Shown: positions 39,682 through 48,544, numbered from the stretch's first letter. The stretch is DNA of 64,000 bases from Corynebacterium pilosum DSM 20521 = CIP 103422 (GCF_000373805.1 NZ_KB892471.1:39165-103164), one strand, 5' to 3'. The notes: generated by a model not told the origin, from the sequence alone. A program made the numbers and translations.

Positions 39682-40854
39682 ATGTTTGTTGCCGAAAAGC
39701 CCAACCCCAAGAAGGCATATCTAACAGATGAGCAAGCGGACACAGTCAAGGTCACTCTTCCAGGGGTCGGTGAGAACATTGAGACCATTGCCAAGAACTT
39801 CTACAGCCGAATGTTCACCGCACACCCTGAGCTGTTGCGCGACACCTTCAACCGTGGCAACCAGAAGCAGGGTGCTCAGCAGAAAGCGCTAGCCGCCTCT
39901 GTAGCAACGTTTGCTACACAGCTGGTTGACCCCGATGCGCCGGACCCAGTGATGATGCTGGACCGCATCGCCCATAAGCACGTCTCCCTCGGTATCACTG
40001 AGGACCAGTACCAGATTGTCCACGACAACCTCATGGCTGCCATTGCCGAGGTGCTTGGTGATGCTGTCACTGAACACGTCACCGCTACCTGGAGTCGTGT
40101 CTACTGGCTCATGGCCGACGTACTAATCACGCATGAGCACAAGCTCTACCAATCCGATGCCGTCACCCCCGGTCATGTGTTCCGCGATGTGACCGTCACT
40201 GCGAAAACGGCGCTGACCGAAAAAGTCACGTCCTATACCGTGGAAGGCGACCTCACGGCTCCACTGCCTGGCCAGTACACGTCGATCGGCGTTGTTCTGG
40301 CAGACGGCGCCCGCCAGCTACGCCAATACTCAATCATCGAAGGGGATGCCTCGCGCTACACCATCGCCGTTGAAACCGATGGCGAGGTATCTCAGCGTCT
40401 TCTCCAGACGGTGAACGAAGGCGACTCCATTCAGGCGACCCTTTCTGCCGGTGACCTGGTTCTGGAGAAAGGTACGAGCCCAGTGGTGCTTATCTCATCC
40501 GGGATTGGTTCCACGCCGATGGTGGGCATGCTCTCCCATTTGGTGCGTACCGGTTCGGATCGCTCTGTCCTCTATCTCCATGCTGATGATTCCGAAGCGA
40601 CGTGGGCGCAACGCGAGCAAACGAACCACCTTGCGAAGCAGTTAGCTAACGCAACCGTGATGCCTGCCTTCCGTGATCAAGGTGAGCGCATCGCTATCTC
40701 TGACCACGATGTCGCAGGCGCCGATGTTTACCTCTGTGGCGGTAACGCCTTCCTTCAGGGTATCCGTGCAGACCTGGATGAGCTGCCGATGGATCTGGCA
40801 CCGGCTGCTGTGCATTATGAACTATTCAGCCCGAACGACTGGCTGATTAACTAG
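39682..40854 (+). CDS. hmp: flavohaemoglobin, nitric oxide dioxygenase
   Basis: A 390-residue two-part enzyme oxidising NO to nitrate with O2 and NAD(P)H. The globin domain (about 10-140) contains the proximal His in DRIAHKHVSLGI. The ferredoxin-reductase part has RQYSII for FAD near 215 and NAD(P)H motifs ISSGIGSTPMVGML and CGGNAFLQG. Ribosome site GAGGAG. It is probably monocistronic and controlled by the inverted repeat upstream. Protects against nitrosative stress. Confidence 0.93.
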   Translation: MFVAEKPNPKKAYLTDEQADTVKVTLPGVGENIETIAKNFYSRMFTAHPELLRDTFNRGNQKQGAQQKALAASVATFATQLVDPDAPDPVMMLDRIAHKHVSLGITEDQYQIVHDNLMAAIAEVLGDAVTEHVTATWSRVYWLMADVLITHEHKLYQSDAVTPGHVFRDVTVTAKTALTEKVTSYTVEGDLTAPLPGQYTSIGVVLADGARQLRQYSIIEGDASRYTIAVETDGEVSQRLLQTVNEGDSIQATLSAGDLVLEKGTSPVVLISSGIGSTPMVGMLSHLVRTGSDRSVLYLHADDSEATWAQREQTNHLAKQLANATVMPAFRDQGERIAISDHDVAGADVYLCGGNAFLQGIRADLDELPMDLAPAAVHYELFSPNDWLIN

Positions 40855-40886
40855 CGAACGCCTGTCACTCCTGCGCGTTCAGCAGG

Positions 40887-41165
40887 TCAATCGGTCAGTG
40901 GATGCAAGGCCCACTTTTTGTATACCGCGCGCACGTAGGCTGCGAAATCCTCATTGGCATGATCGAGGGGTTCTAATCTGCAAATAGCCTCCTCCAGTGC
41001 ACGCGCAGCCTCGGTGACCTCGGTGAAAACGGCGATGCCCTCAAAGCGCGCGCCGGGAACAGCAGCAGCGGCGACGAGAGCGGAAAAGCTGGTGACCTGC
41101 ACGTTGTGCTTGTCACAGAAGGCGTCAGCAATGATGAGAAGTTGCTCTGGGCTCAGCGCTTTCAT
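40887..41165 (-). CDS. Doc-like toxin homologue with degenerate Fic motif
   Basis: 92 residues matching a shortened Fic/Doc helix bundle: SPEQLLIIADAFC, SALVAAAAVPGARFEGIAVF and an aligned active-site segment RLEPLDHANEDFAAY. The expected HxFxxANKR is EPLDHANED, so the catalytic His and the Lys-Arg of the anion loop are absent; kinase or AMPylase activity is unlikely. It was probably the second gene of a CopG-Doc pair, whose antitoxin gene now lies at 42126-42380 beyond an inserted cassette. Doc identity is inferred from pattern. Confidence 0.6.
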   Translation of the reverse strand: MKALSPEQLLIIADAFCDKHNVQVTSFSALVAAAAVPGARFEGIAVFTEVTEAARALEEAICRLEPLDHANEDFAAYVRAVYKKWALHPLTD

Positions 41166-41277
41166 GGCTTACTCGGTCTCCAATCTGTAGTTGAATCTTA
41201 AGTGCCATGCATCATGCATAATAAAACCCTCAGTAGATAAATCCATATTGAAAAATTTAAGCGAGACAAGGACTGAC

Positions 41278-41946
41278 TTGCCTAACCGTATCTATCTCTA
41301 TGCTGACGAGACCGGGAATCTGGATTACAACGGCACCCCGAATCCTCAAGGTGGGGGAGCTTCCACCTATTTCGGTTTTGGCACTGCTGCTTTTAAGACT
41401 GAAAACCATGGCAATGACCCTCTCCAAGGGCTTCACCTTCGAGCCAGCCGGTCAAAGGAAGGCATAAAGCTTGCTAGAGGGTTTCACGCTGTCGACGATT
41501 CACAAAAGACCCGTAATGAAATGTTTCGACTGATCAAAGACCAGGCTCCCCGATTTGACGCCACTTTCTTGTATAAATCCAACGCCTACCCCAGTGTCAG
41601 GAATAAAGGCCCCATGCATCTCTACAAACTTGCCTGGTACCTCCATCTGAAAGAAATCGCACTCCAGGTATCAGAACCCGGTGATGAGCTCTACGTTATT
41701 GTTGCTGAATTTGGAACAAAAGGTATTAGGACGGCGGCATACGAGGCAGTATCTGAGGTCTGCACGCAGGTGAACAGGGACATCACCCTTTGCGTTTGGA
41801 CGGCGCAATCAGCCTGGGGATTACAAGTAGCTGATTACGGTCTTTGGGCGGTACAGCGACATCTTGAAGGTAAAAACTGCTCTTGGTATGAGCCGTGTAT
41901 CGAACCTACTCTCGCTAGTCTGTTCACTCCATGGGGACGTCCATAG
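41278..41946 (+). CDS. DUF3800 domain protein
   Basis: About 222 residues from a TTG behind AAGGA; a longer TTG-started version from 41191 is possible. It opens with the family hallmark RIYLYADETGNLDYN (acidic pair in a beta-strand, RNase H-like pattern). AYEAVSEVCTQVN and the C-terminal WGLQVADYGLWAVQRH (second acidic strand) follow. Biochemical function is unknown in the family; a metal-dependent nuclease is a guess from the acidic residues. Base composition is poorer in GC than neighbours and codon use is atypical, indicating acquisition. A structured RNA begins 6 bases after the stop. Confidence 0.8.
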   Translation: MPNRIYLYADETGNLDYNGTPNPQGGGASTYFGFGTAAFKTENHGNDPLQGLHLRASRSKEGIKLARGFHAVDDSQKTRNEMFRLIKDQAPRFDATFLYKSNAYPSVRNKGPMHLYKLAWYLHLKEIALQVSEPGDELYVIVAEFGTKGIRTAAYEAVSEVCTQVNRDITLCVWTAQSAWGLQVADYGLWAVQRHLEGKNCSWYEPCIEPTLASLFTPWGRP

Positions 41947-41952
41947 ACGCGA

Positions 41953-42017
41953 TGAATCCGGCTATCCCACCTATCGGGGTGGGAAGTCCTCCCCTGGAGG
42001 ACTTGTCGCCGGATTCA
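41953..42017 (+). ncRNA. candidate structured RNA, three-way junction (DUF3800-associated)
   Basis: Outer stem TGAATCCGGC (41953-41962) pairs with GCCGGATTCA (42008-42017). Inside are hairpin 1, CCCACC (41966-41971) with GGTGGG (41978-41983), and hairpin 2, AAGTCCTCC (41984-41992) with GGAGGACTT (41996-42004) across a CCT loop. All 25 pairs are Watson-Crick and almost every base is used. Families of conserved RNA motifs named after adjacent DUF3800 genes are known, and this may be one or a new relative. Strand is assumed from the gene. Confidence 0.65.
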
Positions 42018-42050
42018 CCTCTATCTTAACTAAAAAAGTATCGATATAGC

Positions 42051-42068
42051 AACTAAAAATTTTTAGTT
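42051..42068. repeat. perfect 18-bp AT palindrome
   Basis: AACTAAAAATTTTTAGTT is fully self-complementary. The half AACTAAAAA also occurs 24 bases earlier. It lies between the RNA fold and the convergent antitoxin gene and could act as a weak bidirectional terminator or a protein site. Confidence 0.5.
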
Positions 42069-42125
42069 TAAGCAGGTCAAGATGATTATTCTGATGCTCA
42101 ATTAACTCTTCAGCGACTTGATGGC

Positions 42126-42380
42126 TTAGTCCTTGTCGAAGGTGATGGTGGTGCGGGGTCGCTCGGCGCTGCGGATGCGTTCTTCCAGCTGCGCGTGACT
42201 GGAATCGTGTTCGGCGAGCACTTCGCGGGCAAGTTGTTCGACGGCGGCGTCGTCGAGAAGCCTGGTGGCGGAGGTAAGGATCGCGCGCTTTGCCGCCTCC
42301 TGCTTGCTGCACCCCCAAGCGGAGGCAAGCAGACCGAGGGCGCGGTCTTCGTCGTTAGTCAGTCTCAGCGTCATTGCCAT
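42126..42380 (-). CDS. CopG-type ribbon-helix-helix antitoxin
   Basis: 84 residues beginning AMTLRLTNDEDRALGLLA, then WGCSKQEAAKRAIL: a beta-strand followed by two helices as in ribbon-helix-helix antitoxins that precede Doc toxins in actinobacteria. It would bind its own promoter as a dimer and, normally, a Doc partner through the C-terminal tail. The next minus-strand gene, the Doc-like one, is 961 bases away because of the inserted cassette. It is divergent from gyrA. Confidence 0.75.
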   Translation of the reverse strand: MAMTLRLTNDEDRALGLLASAWGCSKQEAAKRAILTSATRLLDDAAVEQLAREVLAEHDSSHAQLEERIRSAERPRTTITFDKD

Positions 42381-42514
42381 GCAGTCACGGTATCATTTTG
42401 ATACCGCAGGTGGCGGGCCTGAAACGTCTAGGGCGGGGTAGAATCGGTGCGGAGTGCTGCGTAGCGCGCACACGCGCACCGGCAAAGACAAGAACATTTA
42501 AAGAGAGGTCTTGA

Positions 42515-45076
42515 ATGAGCGACGACACCACAAACGGTGGCGACGGCACGGGCCACGATCAGATCATCCCCATCGACATCAATGAGGAAATGCAGACTTC
42601 CTACATTGATTATGCGATGAGCGTGATCGTCGGGCGTGCTCTGCCAGAAGTCCGCGACGGCATGAAGCCGGTTCACCGGCGCATTATTTATGCGATGTTT
42701 GACTCTGGCTACCGTCCCGAGCGCGGCTATGTGAAGTCCGCACGCCCCGTGGCCGACACCATGGGCCACTACCACCCGCACGGCGACACCGCGATCTATG
42801 ACACCCTGGTGCGTCTGGCGCAGCCATGGGTGATGCGTTACCCGCTGATCGACGGCCAAGGTAACTTCGGCTCCCGTGGCCACGACGGCCCCGCCGCCAT
42901 GCGTTATACGGAGTGCAAGCTCACTCCGCTGGCGATGGAGATGGTGCGCGACATCCGGGAAAACGCCGTCGACTTCTCCCCGAACTACGACGGCAAGACC
43001 AAAGAACCTGATGTTCTGCCGTCGCGCGTGCCAAATCTGCTGATGAACGGTTCCTCCGGCATCGCCGTGGGTATGGCCACCAATATTCCTCCGCACAACC
43101 TGAATGAGCTGGCGGAGGCCATCTACTGGATTCTGGACAACCACGACGCGGACGATAAGACCACCCTGGAAGCCTGCATGGAACGGGTCAAGGGGCCCGA
43201 TTTCCCTACCGCGGCGCTGATCGTGGGCGACCAGGGCATCAAGGATGCCTACACCACCGGTCGCGGCTCCATCCGCATGCGTGGTGTGGCGGAGATGGAG
43301 GAGATCGGCAACCGCCAGGTCATCACCATCACCGAGCTGCCTTATAACGTGAACCCGGACAGCTTCATCGCCAACATCGCTGACCAGGTGACCAACGGCA
43401 AGCTGGTGGGCATCTCCAAGATTGAAGATGAGTCCTCGGACCGAGCCGGCATGCGCATCGTCGTCACGCTCAAGCGCGACGCCGTACCACGCGTGGTGCT
43501 GAACAACCTGTACAAGCACTCCCAGCTGGAGTCCAACTTCTCGGCCAACATGCTCTCCATCGTCGAGGGCGTGCCGCGCACCCTGCGCTTGGACCAGATG
43601 CTGCGTTACTACGTCAAGCACCAGATCGAAGTCATCGTCCGCCGTACCCAGTACCGCCTCGACGAGGCCGAAAAACGCGCCCACATCTTGCGTGGTTTGG
43701 TCAAGGCGCTGGATATGTTGGACGAGGTCATCGCCCTGATCCGTCGCTCGCCGACTGTCGACGAAGCCCGTACCGGCTTGATGGAGCTTCTCGACGTCGA
43801 CGAGATCCAGGCAGACGCCATCCTGGCGATGCAGCTGCGCCGCCTGGCAGCCCTGGAGCGCCAGAAGATTGTTGATGAGTTGGCGGAGATCGAAGAAGAG
43901 ATCGCTGACTACAAGGACATCCTGGCCAATCCAGAACGTCAGCGCCAGATCGTCCACGATGAGCTTGAGGAAATCGTCGATAAGTACGGCGATGACCGGC
44001 GCACCAAGATCATTGCCGCAACCGGTGATGTGAGCGAAGAGGACCTCATCGCGCGCGAAAACGTCGTGGTCACCATCACCTCGACCGGCTATGCCAAGCG
44101 CACCAAGGTGGACGCCTACAAATCCCAGAAGCGCGGCGGCAAAGGCGTGCGTGGTGCTGAGCTGAAGCAGGACGACGTGGTGAAGAACTTCTTCATCTGC
44201 TCCACGCATGACTGGATCCTATTCTTCACTAACTTCGGCCGCGTCTACCGCCTGAAGGCCTACGAACTGCCTGAGGCAGGACGCACCGCCCGCGGCCAGC
44301 ACGTAGCTAACCTGCTGGAATTCCAGCCGGAGGAAAGGATCGCTCAGGTGATCCAGATCCACAGCTACGAAGATGCGCCTTACCTGGTGTTGGCCACCAA
44401 GGACGGACGCGTGAAGAAGTCGCGCCTAACGGACTACGAGTCTGCGCGCTCTGCGGGCCTGATCGCCATCAACCTCAACGAGGGCGACTCCCTGATCGGC
44501 GCTGCGCTGTGCTCCGCGGACGACGACATCCTGCTGGTCTCTGAGCAAGGCCAGGCCATTCGCTTTACCGCCGACGACGATCAGCTGCGCCCCATGGGTC
44601 GCGCAACCGCCGGTGTGAAGGGTATGCGTTTCAAGGACGACGACCAGCTGCTGGCGATGACCGTGGTCCAAGACGGCGAGTACCTGCTGGTGGCTACCTC
44701 CGGCGGCTACGGCAAGCGCACCGCCATCGAGGAGTACAACCCCCAGGGCCGTGGCGGCATGGGTGTGATGACCTTCAAGTACACCCCGAAGCGCGGTAAG
44801 CTCATTGGTGCCTTGGCCGTGGACGAGGATGACCAGATCTTTGCCATCACGTCCGCCGGCGGAGTGATCCGCACCGAGGTCAACCAGATCCGCCCGTCGT
44901 CACGCGCAACCATGGGCGTGCGCCTGGTGGACTTGGCCGAGGATGTGGAACTGCTGGCCATCGACGTCAATGTTGAAGACGAGGGCGAAGAGGAAGCGAC
45001 CGCAGTAGCCAAGGGCGAAAAGAAGCCCGAGGAAGCAATGGACTCGACTGGCGCACCAAGCAGGGGTGAGGAGTAG
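42515..45076 (+). CDS. gyrA: DNA gyrase subunit A
   Basis: An 853-residue breakage-reunion subunit. [20 protein letters not shown] begins the core, the catalytic tyrosine is in AMRYTECKL near 130, and the C-terminal beta-pinwheel contains the GyrA box GSRG-type region and repeats such as [13 protein letters not shown]. The quinolone region reads [11 protein letters not shown]; Thr92 and Asp96 occupy the E. coli Ser83 and Asp87 positions. An acidic C-terminal tail is present ([10 protein letters not shown]). RBS AGAGAGG. gyrA is about 10.6 kb from gyrB, as commonly seen in Corynebacterium. Confidence 0.96.
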   Translation: MSDDTTNGGDGTGHDQIIPIDINEEMQTSYIDYAMSVIVGRALPEVRDGMKPVHRRIIYAMFDSGYRPERGYVKSARPVADTMGHYHPHGDTAIYDTLVRLAQPWVMRYPLIDGQGNFGSRGHDGPAAMRYTECKLTPLAMEMVRDIRENAVDFSPNYDGKTKEPDVLPSRVPNLLMNGSSGIAVGMATNIPPHNLNELAEAIYWILDNHDADDKTTLEACMERVKGPDFPTAALIVGDQGIKDAYTTGRGSIRMRGVAEMEEIGNRQVITITELPYNVNPDSFIANIADQVTNGKLVGISKIEDESSDRAGMRIVVTLKRDAVPRVVLNNLYKHSQLESNFSANMLSIVEGVPRTLRLDQMLRYYVKHQIEVIVRRTQYRLDEAEKRAHILRGLVKALDMLDEVIALIRRSPTVDEARTGLMELLDVDEIQADAILAMQLRRLAALERQKIVDELAEIEEEIADYKDILANPERQRQIVHDELEEIVDKYGDDRRTKIIAATGDVSEEDLIARENVVVTITSTGYAKRTKVDAYKSQKRGGKGVRGAELKQDDVVKNFFICSTHDWILFFTNFGRVYRLKAYELPEAGRTARGQHVANLLEFQPEERIAQVIQIHSYEDAPYLVLATKDGRVKKSRLTDYESARSAGLIAINLNEGDSLIGAALCSADDDILLVSEQGQAIRFTADDDQLRPMGRATAGVKGMRFKDDDQLLAMTVVQDGEYLLVATSGGYGKRTAIEEYNPQGRGGMGVMTFKYTPKRGKLIGALAVDEDDQIFAITSAGGVIRTEVNQIRPSSRATMGVRLVDLAEDVELLAIDVNVEDEGEEEATAVAKGEKKPEEAMDSTGAPSRGEE

Positions 45077-45078
45077 TC

Positions 45079-45450
45079 ATGGCATCACGAGACGTTGAGA
45101 TTAGCCGAGTGTCTCCCAAGACCGCCTTCAAGATTGGGCTGATCATGGGCCTGATCGGCATGGTGGTGTGGTTGATCGCCGTGACCATCGTGTACATCGG
45201 CCTCGACGGAGCCGGGATTGTCGACCAAGTCAACTCCCTCATCGGCGGCGTCGGCGGTGACCAAGGCGTGGGCTATGGCCTAGTCTTCTCCGCCGCGGGC
45301 TTGGTGGGCGTGATCGGCACGGTTATGATGGCGGTCCTTTCCCCACTCATCGCCGTGATCTACAACGCTGTCGCAGACCTGCTGGGCGGCATCACGGTCA
45401 CCCTGACGGACACCAACTCATCGAAGAAGCAGAAGACCAAGAACGCCTAA
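45079..45450 (+). CDS. DUF3566 membrane protein
   Basis: 123 residues starting two bases after gyrA, so cotranscribed. Two membrane helices: FKIGLIMGLIGMVVWLIAVTIVYI near 20-43 and a second near 75-95, with the conserved end IYNAVADLLGGITVTLTD typical of DUF3566. Function unknown; conserved after gyrA in actinobacteria. A lysine-rich tail follows. Confidence 0.88.
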   Translation: MASRDVEISRVSPKTAFKIGLIMGLIGMVVWLIAVTIVYIGLDGAGIVDQVNSLIGGVGGDQGVGYGLVFSAAGLVGVIGTVMMAVLSPLIAVIYNAVADLLGGITVTLTDTNSSKKQKTKNA

Positions 45451-45472
45451 TCACTTATCGACGATTGCCTCT

Positions 45473-45520
45473 GCGCCCCTTGGCACTGTGCTTGAAAAGT
45501 ACGGCTGAGGGGCGCTGTAT
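45473..45520 (+). terminator. probable gyrA-DUF3566 terminator
   Basis: GCGCCCCT (45473-45480) pairs with AGGGGCGC (45508-45515), followed by TGTATTTTAT; the loop is long. A one-mismatch version of the dispersed 12-mer (ACTTATCGACGA) lies just upstream at 45453. Confidence 0.5.
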
Positions 45521-45586
45521 TTTATGGCTTTGACCTGGCGATTTGGTGTTGCGGATAATGGTGGGTAATGTTCTATTTCGTTCCCA

Positions 45587-45663
45587 GCGCCCGTAGCTCA
45601 GTCGGTTAGAGCGCATCGCTGATAACGATGAGGTCGGAGGTTCGATTCCTCCCGGGCGCACCA
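45587..45663 (+). tRNA. tRNA-Ile (GAT)
   Basis: A complete cloverleaf. Acceptor GCGCCCG pairs with CGGGCGC; anticodon loop CTGATAA gives GAT; T-loop TTCGATT. CCA is encoded at 45661-45663. Confidence 0.97.
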
Positions 45664-45664
45664 T

Positions 45665-45737
45665 GGGGGATTAGCTCAGTTGGTAGAGCACCTGCTTTGC
45701 AAGCAGGATGTCAGGAGTTCGATTCTCCTATCCTCCA
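45665..45737 (+). tRNA. tRNA-Ala (TGC), copy 1
   Basis: Acceptor GGGGGAT pairs with ATCCTCC (one G-T). Anticodon loop TTTGCAA gives TGC. No CCA is encoded, so the CCA enzyme must add it. It lies one base after tRNA-Ile and is identical to the copy at 49292. Confidence 0.97.
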
Positions 45738-45749
45738 CAAGGAACACGG

Positions 45750-45786
45750 CACCCGCCACACTCGAGAGAGTGCGGCGGGTGTTTTC
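45750..45786 (+). terminator. terminator after tRNA-Ile/tRNA-Ala
   Basis: CACCCGCC and CACTC pair with GAGTG and GGCGGGTG around GAGA (45750-45781), followed by TTTTC. A strong intrinsic terminator. Confidence 0.88.
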
Positions 45787-45832
45787 GTGCGCGTGAGTGT
45801 GGGCTGCCCCCGAGCAGCCCTACACCATCGCC

Positions 45833-47881
45833 CTATATCGAAAGCTCTGGGTGGAGGTCCTTGTACGCGATCACGCGGCGCGTGTAGTTCGCGATACACG
45901 CCACCACAAGCGATCCCAGACCAATGCAGGCCAGCACCACAATGGCGTGGCCGGCTCGGTTGTCGCCGGGCAGTGCGCCAACAATGCAGTGGCGGAGCAG
46001 ATCCACACTAAAGCGCATGGGGTCCCAGGAGTGCACCCACTGGATGAATCCGGGCTGCACCTCTGGCGGGTACAGGCCATTGGAGGCCACCAGCTGAAGC
46101 GACATCAGCGCGATGCTGAGCACACGGCCGATGGTGGGGCCAAAGACATTGCTGATTGTCATCACCAGGCCGACGAACACCATGGAGACAAACCACAAGG
46201 CTGCTAGTAGTCGCATGGGGTGGACGATAGAGAGGTCGATGAGGAAGACATCGACGGCCCACACAGCGGTTGCCTGAACCAAGCCAATGATCATGGCCGG
46301 CAGGTAGGTGGACAGGGCGGCACGCAGGGGTGACACTCCAGAATCCACCGCGCGGCGAGACATCGGCTTCAGCACGAAGAACATGACGATGGCGCCAAAC
46401 CACATGGACAAGGAGAGGAAGAATGGCGCCAGGCCGGTACCGAAGGTGGTCAAGCTATCACCCTGCTGCTTGAGTGCGACCGGGTTCGCTGCTGCCTCCG
46501 CCGCCTTATCAAGGCGTTCACCTTCGTAGCGAGGTACTTCCTTGGCGCCGTCGGTAATGGCCATGGACAGTTCGCCCGACCCAGCATCGAGGGTAACTAG
46601 GCCTTCGTCGAGAGCCGCCAAGCCAACGACCAACTGTTGGGAGCCGGCGGAAAGTTTGCTGGTTCCGTCGGCAAGCGTGTTCGCGCCGACCACCAGCGTG
46701 CTGGTGCCGTCTTTCAGGGTGGCTGTGCCAGCGACCAGTTGTCCAGAACCGTCATGCAACATGGCCAGGGCCTGGGCCAGTTCGTGTGAGCCGTTGGTCG
46801 CGGTGTCCACGCCGGAGCGGTACTGGGCGGTGGGGTCGTTGAGCTGGTTGGCAATCTCATGCGCACCTGCCTGCAGCGCGCCCACCTGCTCTACCAGGGT
46901 GGTGTCGGTAAGAGGTTGCAGTTGGGTGGTATCCAAACCGAGTGCCGTTGCCTTATCCGCGACATCGGCCAGGACGTGTTGGGCCGCTGCAAGCTTGTCG
47001 GCCACGGTGGCAATCTGATCGACACCCGAGGCCACCTGGCTTGCACCGGAGCCAAGTTGGTCGGTGCCGGACTGGAGTTGATCCATGCCAGAGGCGAGCG
47101 TTTCCGCACCGGTGGAGGCGGCCCCTAGGCCCTCGTTCAACGTGGCGGCCCCGGAGGAGAGCTCGGCCACGCCAGAATCGAGACGGGCCGCACCGTCTGC
47201 CAGTTCGTGCGCGCCGGAGTCGGCCTCGGTGAGGCCCTCGTCCAGTTGGGTGGCGCCTTCGCGTGCCTTGTGGGCGCCATCGGAAGCGTCGGTAGCGCCG
47301 TCAGAGAGTTGGCCCGCACCCTCCGACGCTTCATCCATTCCTTCGCCGATGGTGTTAAAGCCGATGAAGAGTTGGCGGGAGATGGTGTCGCTGATGGTTT
47401 CACTAATGACGCTGGACATCACGCGCGCTGCCTGGTTGCCCAGGATGGTGGGGATAAACCCGTTGGTGTTACTCAGGGTTACGTTCAGTGTGGCCGAGTG
47501 CGGATTGTCCGTGTTGACGCTGGTAGTGGCGTCGGAGAAGTTCGTGGGGATCTCTACGCCCAAATAGTAAGTGCCGTCGGCAATCCCCTCGCGAGCCTCC
47601 CTGGCCGATACAAGGTGGAAGTCCAGCTCTTGGGATTCCAGCAGCTTGTCCGTTACCTCCTCGCCCGCGTTCAGCGGGGAGCCGTCCGGTTCTTCGGCGC
47701 CTTCGTCCGAGTTCACTAGCGCCACCGGCAGCTTGTCCAGGTTGCCCAGCGGGTCCTCATAGGACCACACAAACAGCCCACCAAACAGCAGCGGCAGGAT
47801 GCTGATCACCACCAGCGCCAGCGGTGGGAGAGTGCCATGGAAGAAGCGGCGGAAATTCGTACCAATGTGTGTCAGTGACAT
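45833..47881 (-). CDS. YhgE/Pip-type ABC-2 membrane protein
   Basis: 682 residues. One N-terminal helix (LPPLALVVISILPLLFGGLFVW) is followed by a long external region (about 60-460) made of repeated Asp/Gly/Ser/Ala-rich segments such as GAGQLSDGATDASDGAHKAR, typical of YhgE/Pip proteins, then five C-terminal helices of ABC-2 type. Relatives include phage-infection and type VII secretion-associated proteins and drug exporters. Its start touches the stop of the ATPase-like gene, so both act together. TetR control is likely from the divergent regulator. The exported substrate is unknown. Confidence 0.85.
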   Translation of the reverse strand: MSLTHIGTNFRRFFHGTLPPLALVVISILPLLFGGLFVWSYEDPLGNLDKLPVALVNSDEGAEEPDGSPLNAGEEVTDKLLESQELDFHLVSAREAREGIADGTYYLGVEIPTNFSDATTSVNTDNPHSATLNVTLSNTNGFIPTILGNQAARVMSSVISETISDTISRQLFIGFNTIGEGMDEASEGAGQLSDGATDASDGAHKAREGATQLDEGLTEADSGAHELADGAARLDSGVAELSSGAATLNEGLGAASTGAETLASGMDQLQSGTDQLGSGASQVASGVDQIATVADKLAAAQHVLADVADKATALGLDTTQLQPLTDTTLVEQVGALQAGAHEIANQLNDPTAQYRSGVDTATNGSHELAQALAMLHDGSGQLVAGTATLKDGTSTLVVGANTLADGTSKLSAGSQQLVVGLAALDEGLVTLDAGSGELSMAITDGAKEVPRYEGERLDKAAEAAANPVALKQQGDSLTTFGTGLAPFFLSLSMWFGAIVMFFVLKPMSRRAVDSGVSPLRAALSTYLPAMIIGLVQATAVWAVDVFLIDLSIVHPMRLLAALWFVSMVFVGLVMTISNVFGPTIGRVLSIALMSLQLVASNGLYPPEVQPGFIQWVHSWDPMRFSVDLLRHCIVGALPGDNRAGHAIVVLACIGLGSLVVACIANYTRRVIAYKDLHPELSI

Positions 47882-48544
47882 TTACGCAGCCTCCTCTTCG
47901 GCCTCGCGCAGCGTGATCACATCGTTGGCCAGCCCATCCACGTCCCCGTTCACGGTATTTACGATCACCGGCAGGCTTTGAGCAACAGTGCTTAACGACG
48001 ACAGCACCTCACCGCGTAGTGACATATCACGAAGCTGATCGATGTCGTCGACAAGCAACGCACTTGCCTGCGGGCGGGCGATCAAGGCCAGAACGATCCT
48101 GAGTAGGAACCGATCCTGCACCGCGATGTCGCCGACGTGTTCGTTCGGGTCCACATGTGGAAGGAGCACGTCCCACCACCGGGCCACTCGTGGATGAGTG
48201 ACCACGTCGCGGGGTACCCAGGCATAGAAGGGGAGCGACCAGGCGAGCTGCTCGCGCAGCGTTTCCCGCACGGAGACACCACGTTCCAGGGAATCGATCT
48301 CGGTGGCGCCGGCAAGGGCGATGCGTGAAAAACGATCACGCGTACCGGTGTGGGTGCCGTCGTCGTCGATAAGCGAAATGGTGCCTTTCGCGGGACGAAA
48401 GCGTCCGGCGATGGCCAAGGTGAGTGCGGAGGCGTGTGCCTCGCGCGCGTGGTGGATCAGGGTCAGGCCCGGGCCGATAGACAGTGTGAGTGGGGGTTGG
48501 CCCTTGGTGAGGACCAAGTCCTGAGCAGATATACGGAAGCTCAA
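47882..48544 (-). CDS. ABC ATPase-like protein with degenerate Walker A
   Basis: 220 residues from a TTG start. The layout follows ABC ATPases: GPGLTLIHHAREAHASALTLAIAGRFRP is where the P-loop should be, and ASALLVDDIDQLRD is Walker B. GxxGxGKS is missing (HHAREAHAS), and no LSGGQ signature is seen (GDIAVQDRFLLRIVLALI). It probably cannot bind ATP normally, so it may be a structural or regulatory partner of the YhgE/Pip protein encoded next. Three dispersed 12-mers lie inside. Confidence 0.7.
   Translation of the reverse strand: MSFRISAQDLVLTKGQPPLTLSIGPGLTLIHHAREAHASALTLAIAGRFRPAKGTISLIDDDGTHTGTRDRFSRIALAGATEIDSLERGVSVRETLREQLAWSLPFYAWVPRDVVTHPRVARWWDVLLPHVDPNEHVGDIAVQDRFLLRIVLALIARPQASALLVDDIDQLRDMSLRGEVLSSLSTVAQSLPVIVNTVNGDVDGLANDVITLREAEEEAA

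Larger units (their letters stand above)
41164..42128. mobile_element. inserted DUF3800 plus structured-RNA cassette with 8-bp flanking repeat
   Basis: ATGGCTTA occurs at 41164-41171 and 42121-42128, exactly at the Doc-like start codon and the antitoxin stop codon (complement TAAGCCAT). Deleting one repeat plus the 949 bases between restores, on the minus strand, antitoxin stop TAA, GCC, then Doc ATG, with AAGGA correctly placed as its ribosome site. The interior is AT-rich and carries a DUF3800 gene in the opposite orientation, a three-way-junction RNA and an 18-bp palindrome. No transposase or clear terminal inverted repeats are seen. Confidence 0.65.

Noticed and set aside
41203..41220. 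Repeated ATGCAT near the DUF3800 start
   Set aside because: Two copies of a 6-mer seven bases apart are too little to call an operator.
41953..42017. Right end or omega RNA of an IS200/IS605 element
   Set aside because: Hairpin style is similar, but there is no TnpA or TnpB remnant, and the DUF3800 gene next to it gives a better explanation.
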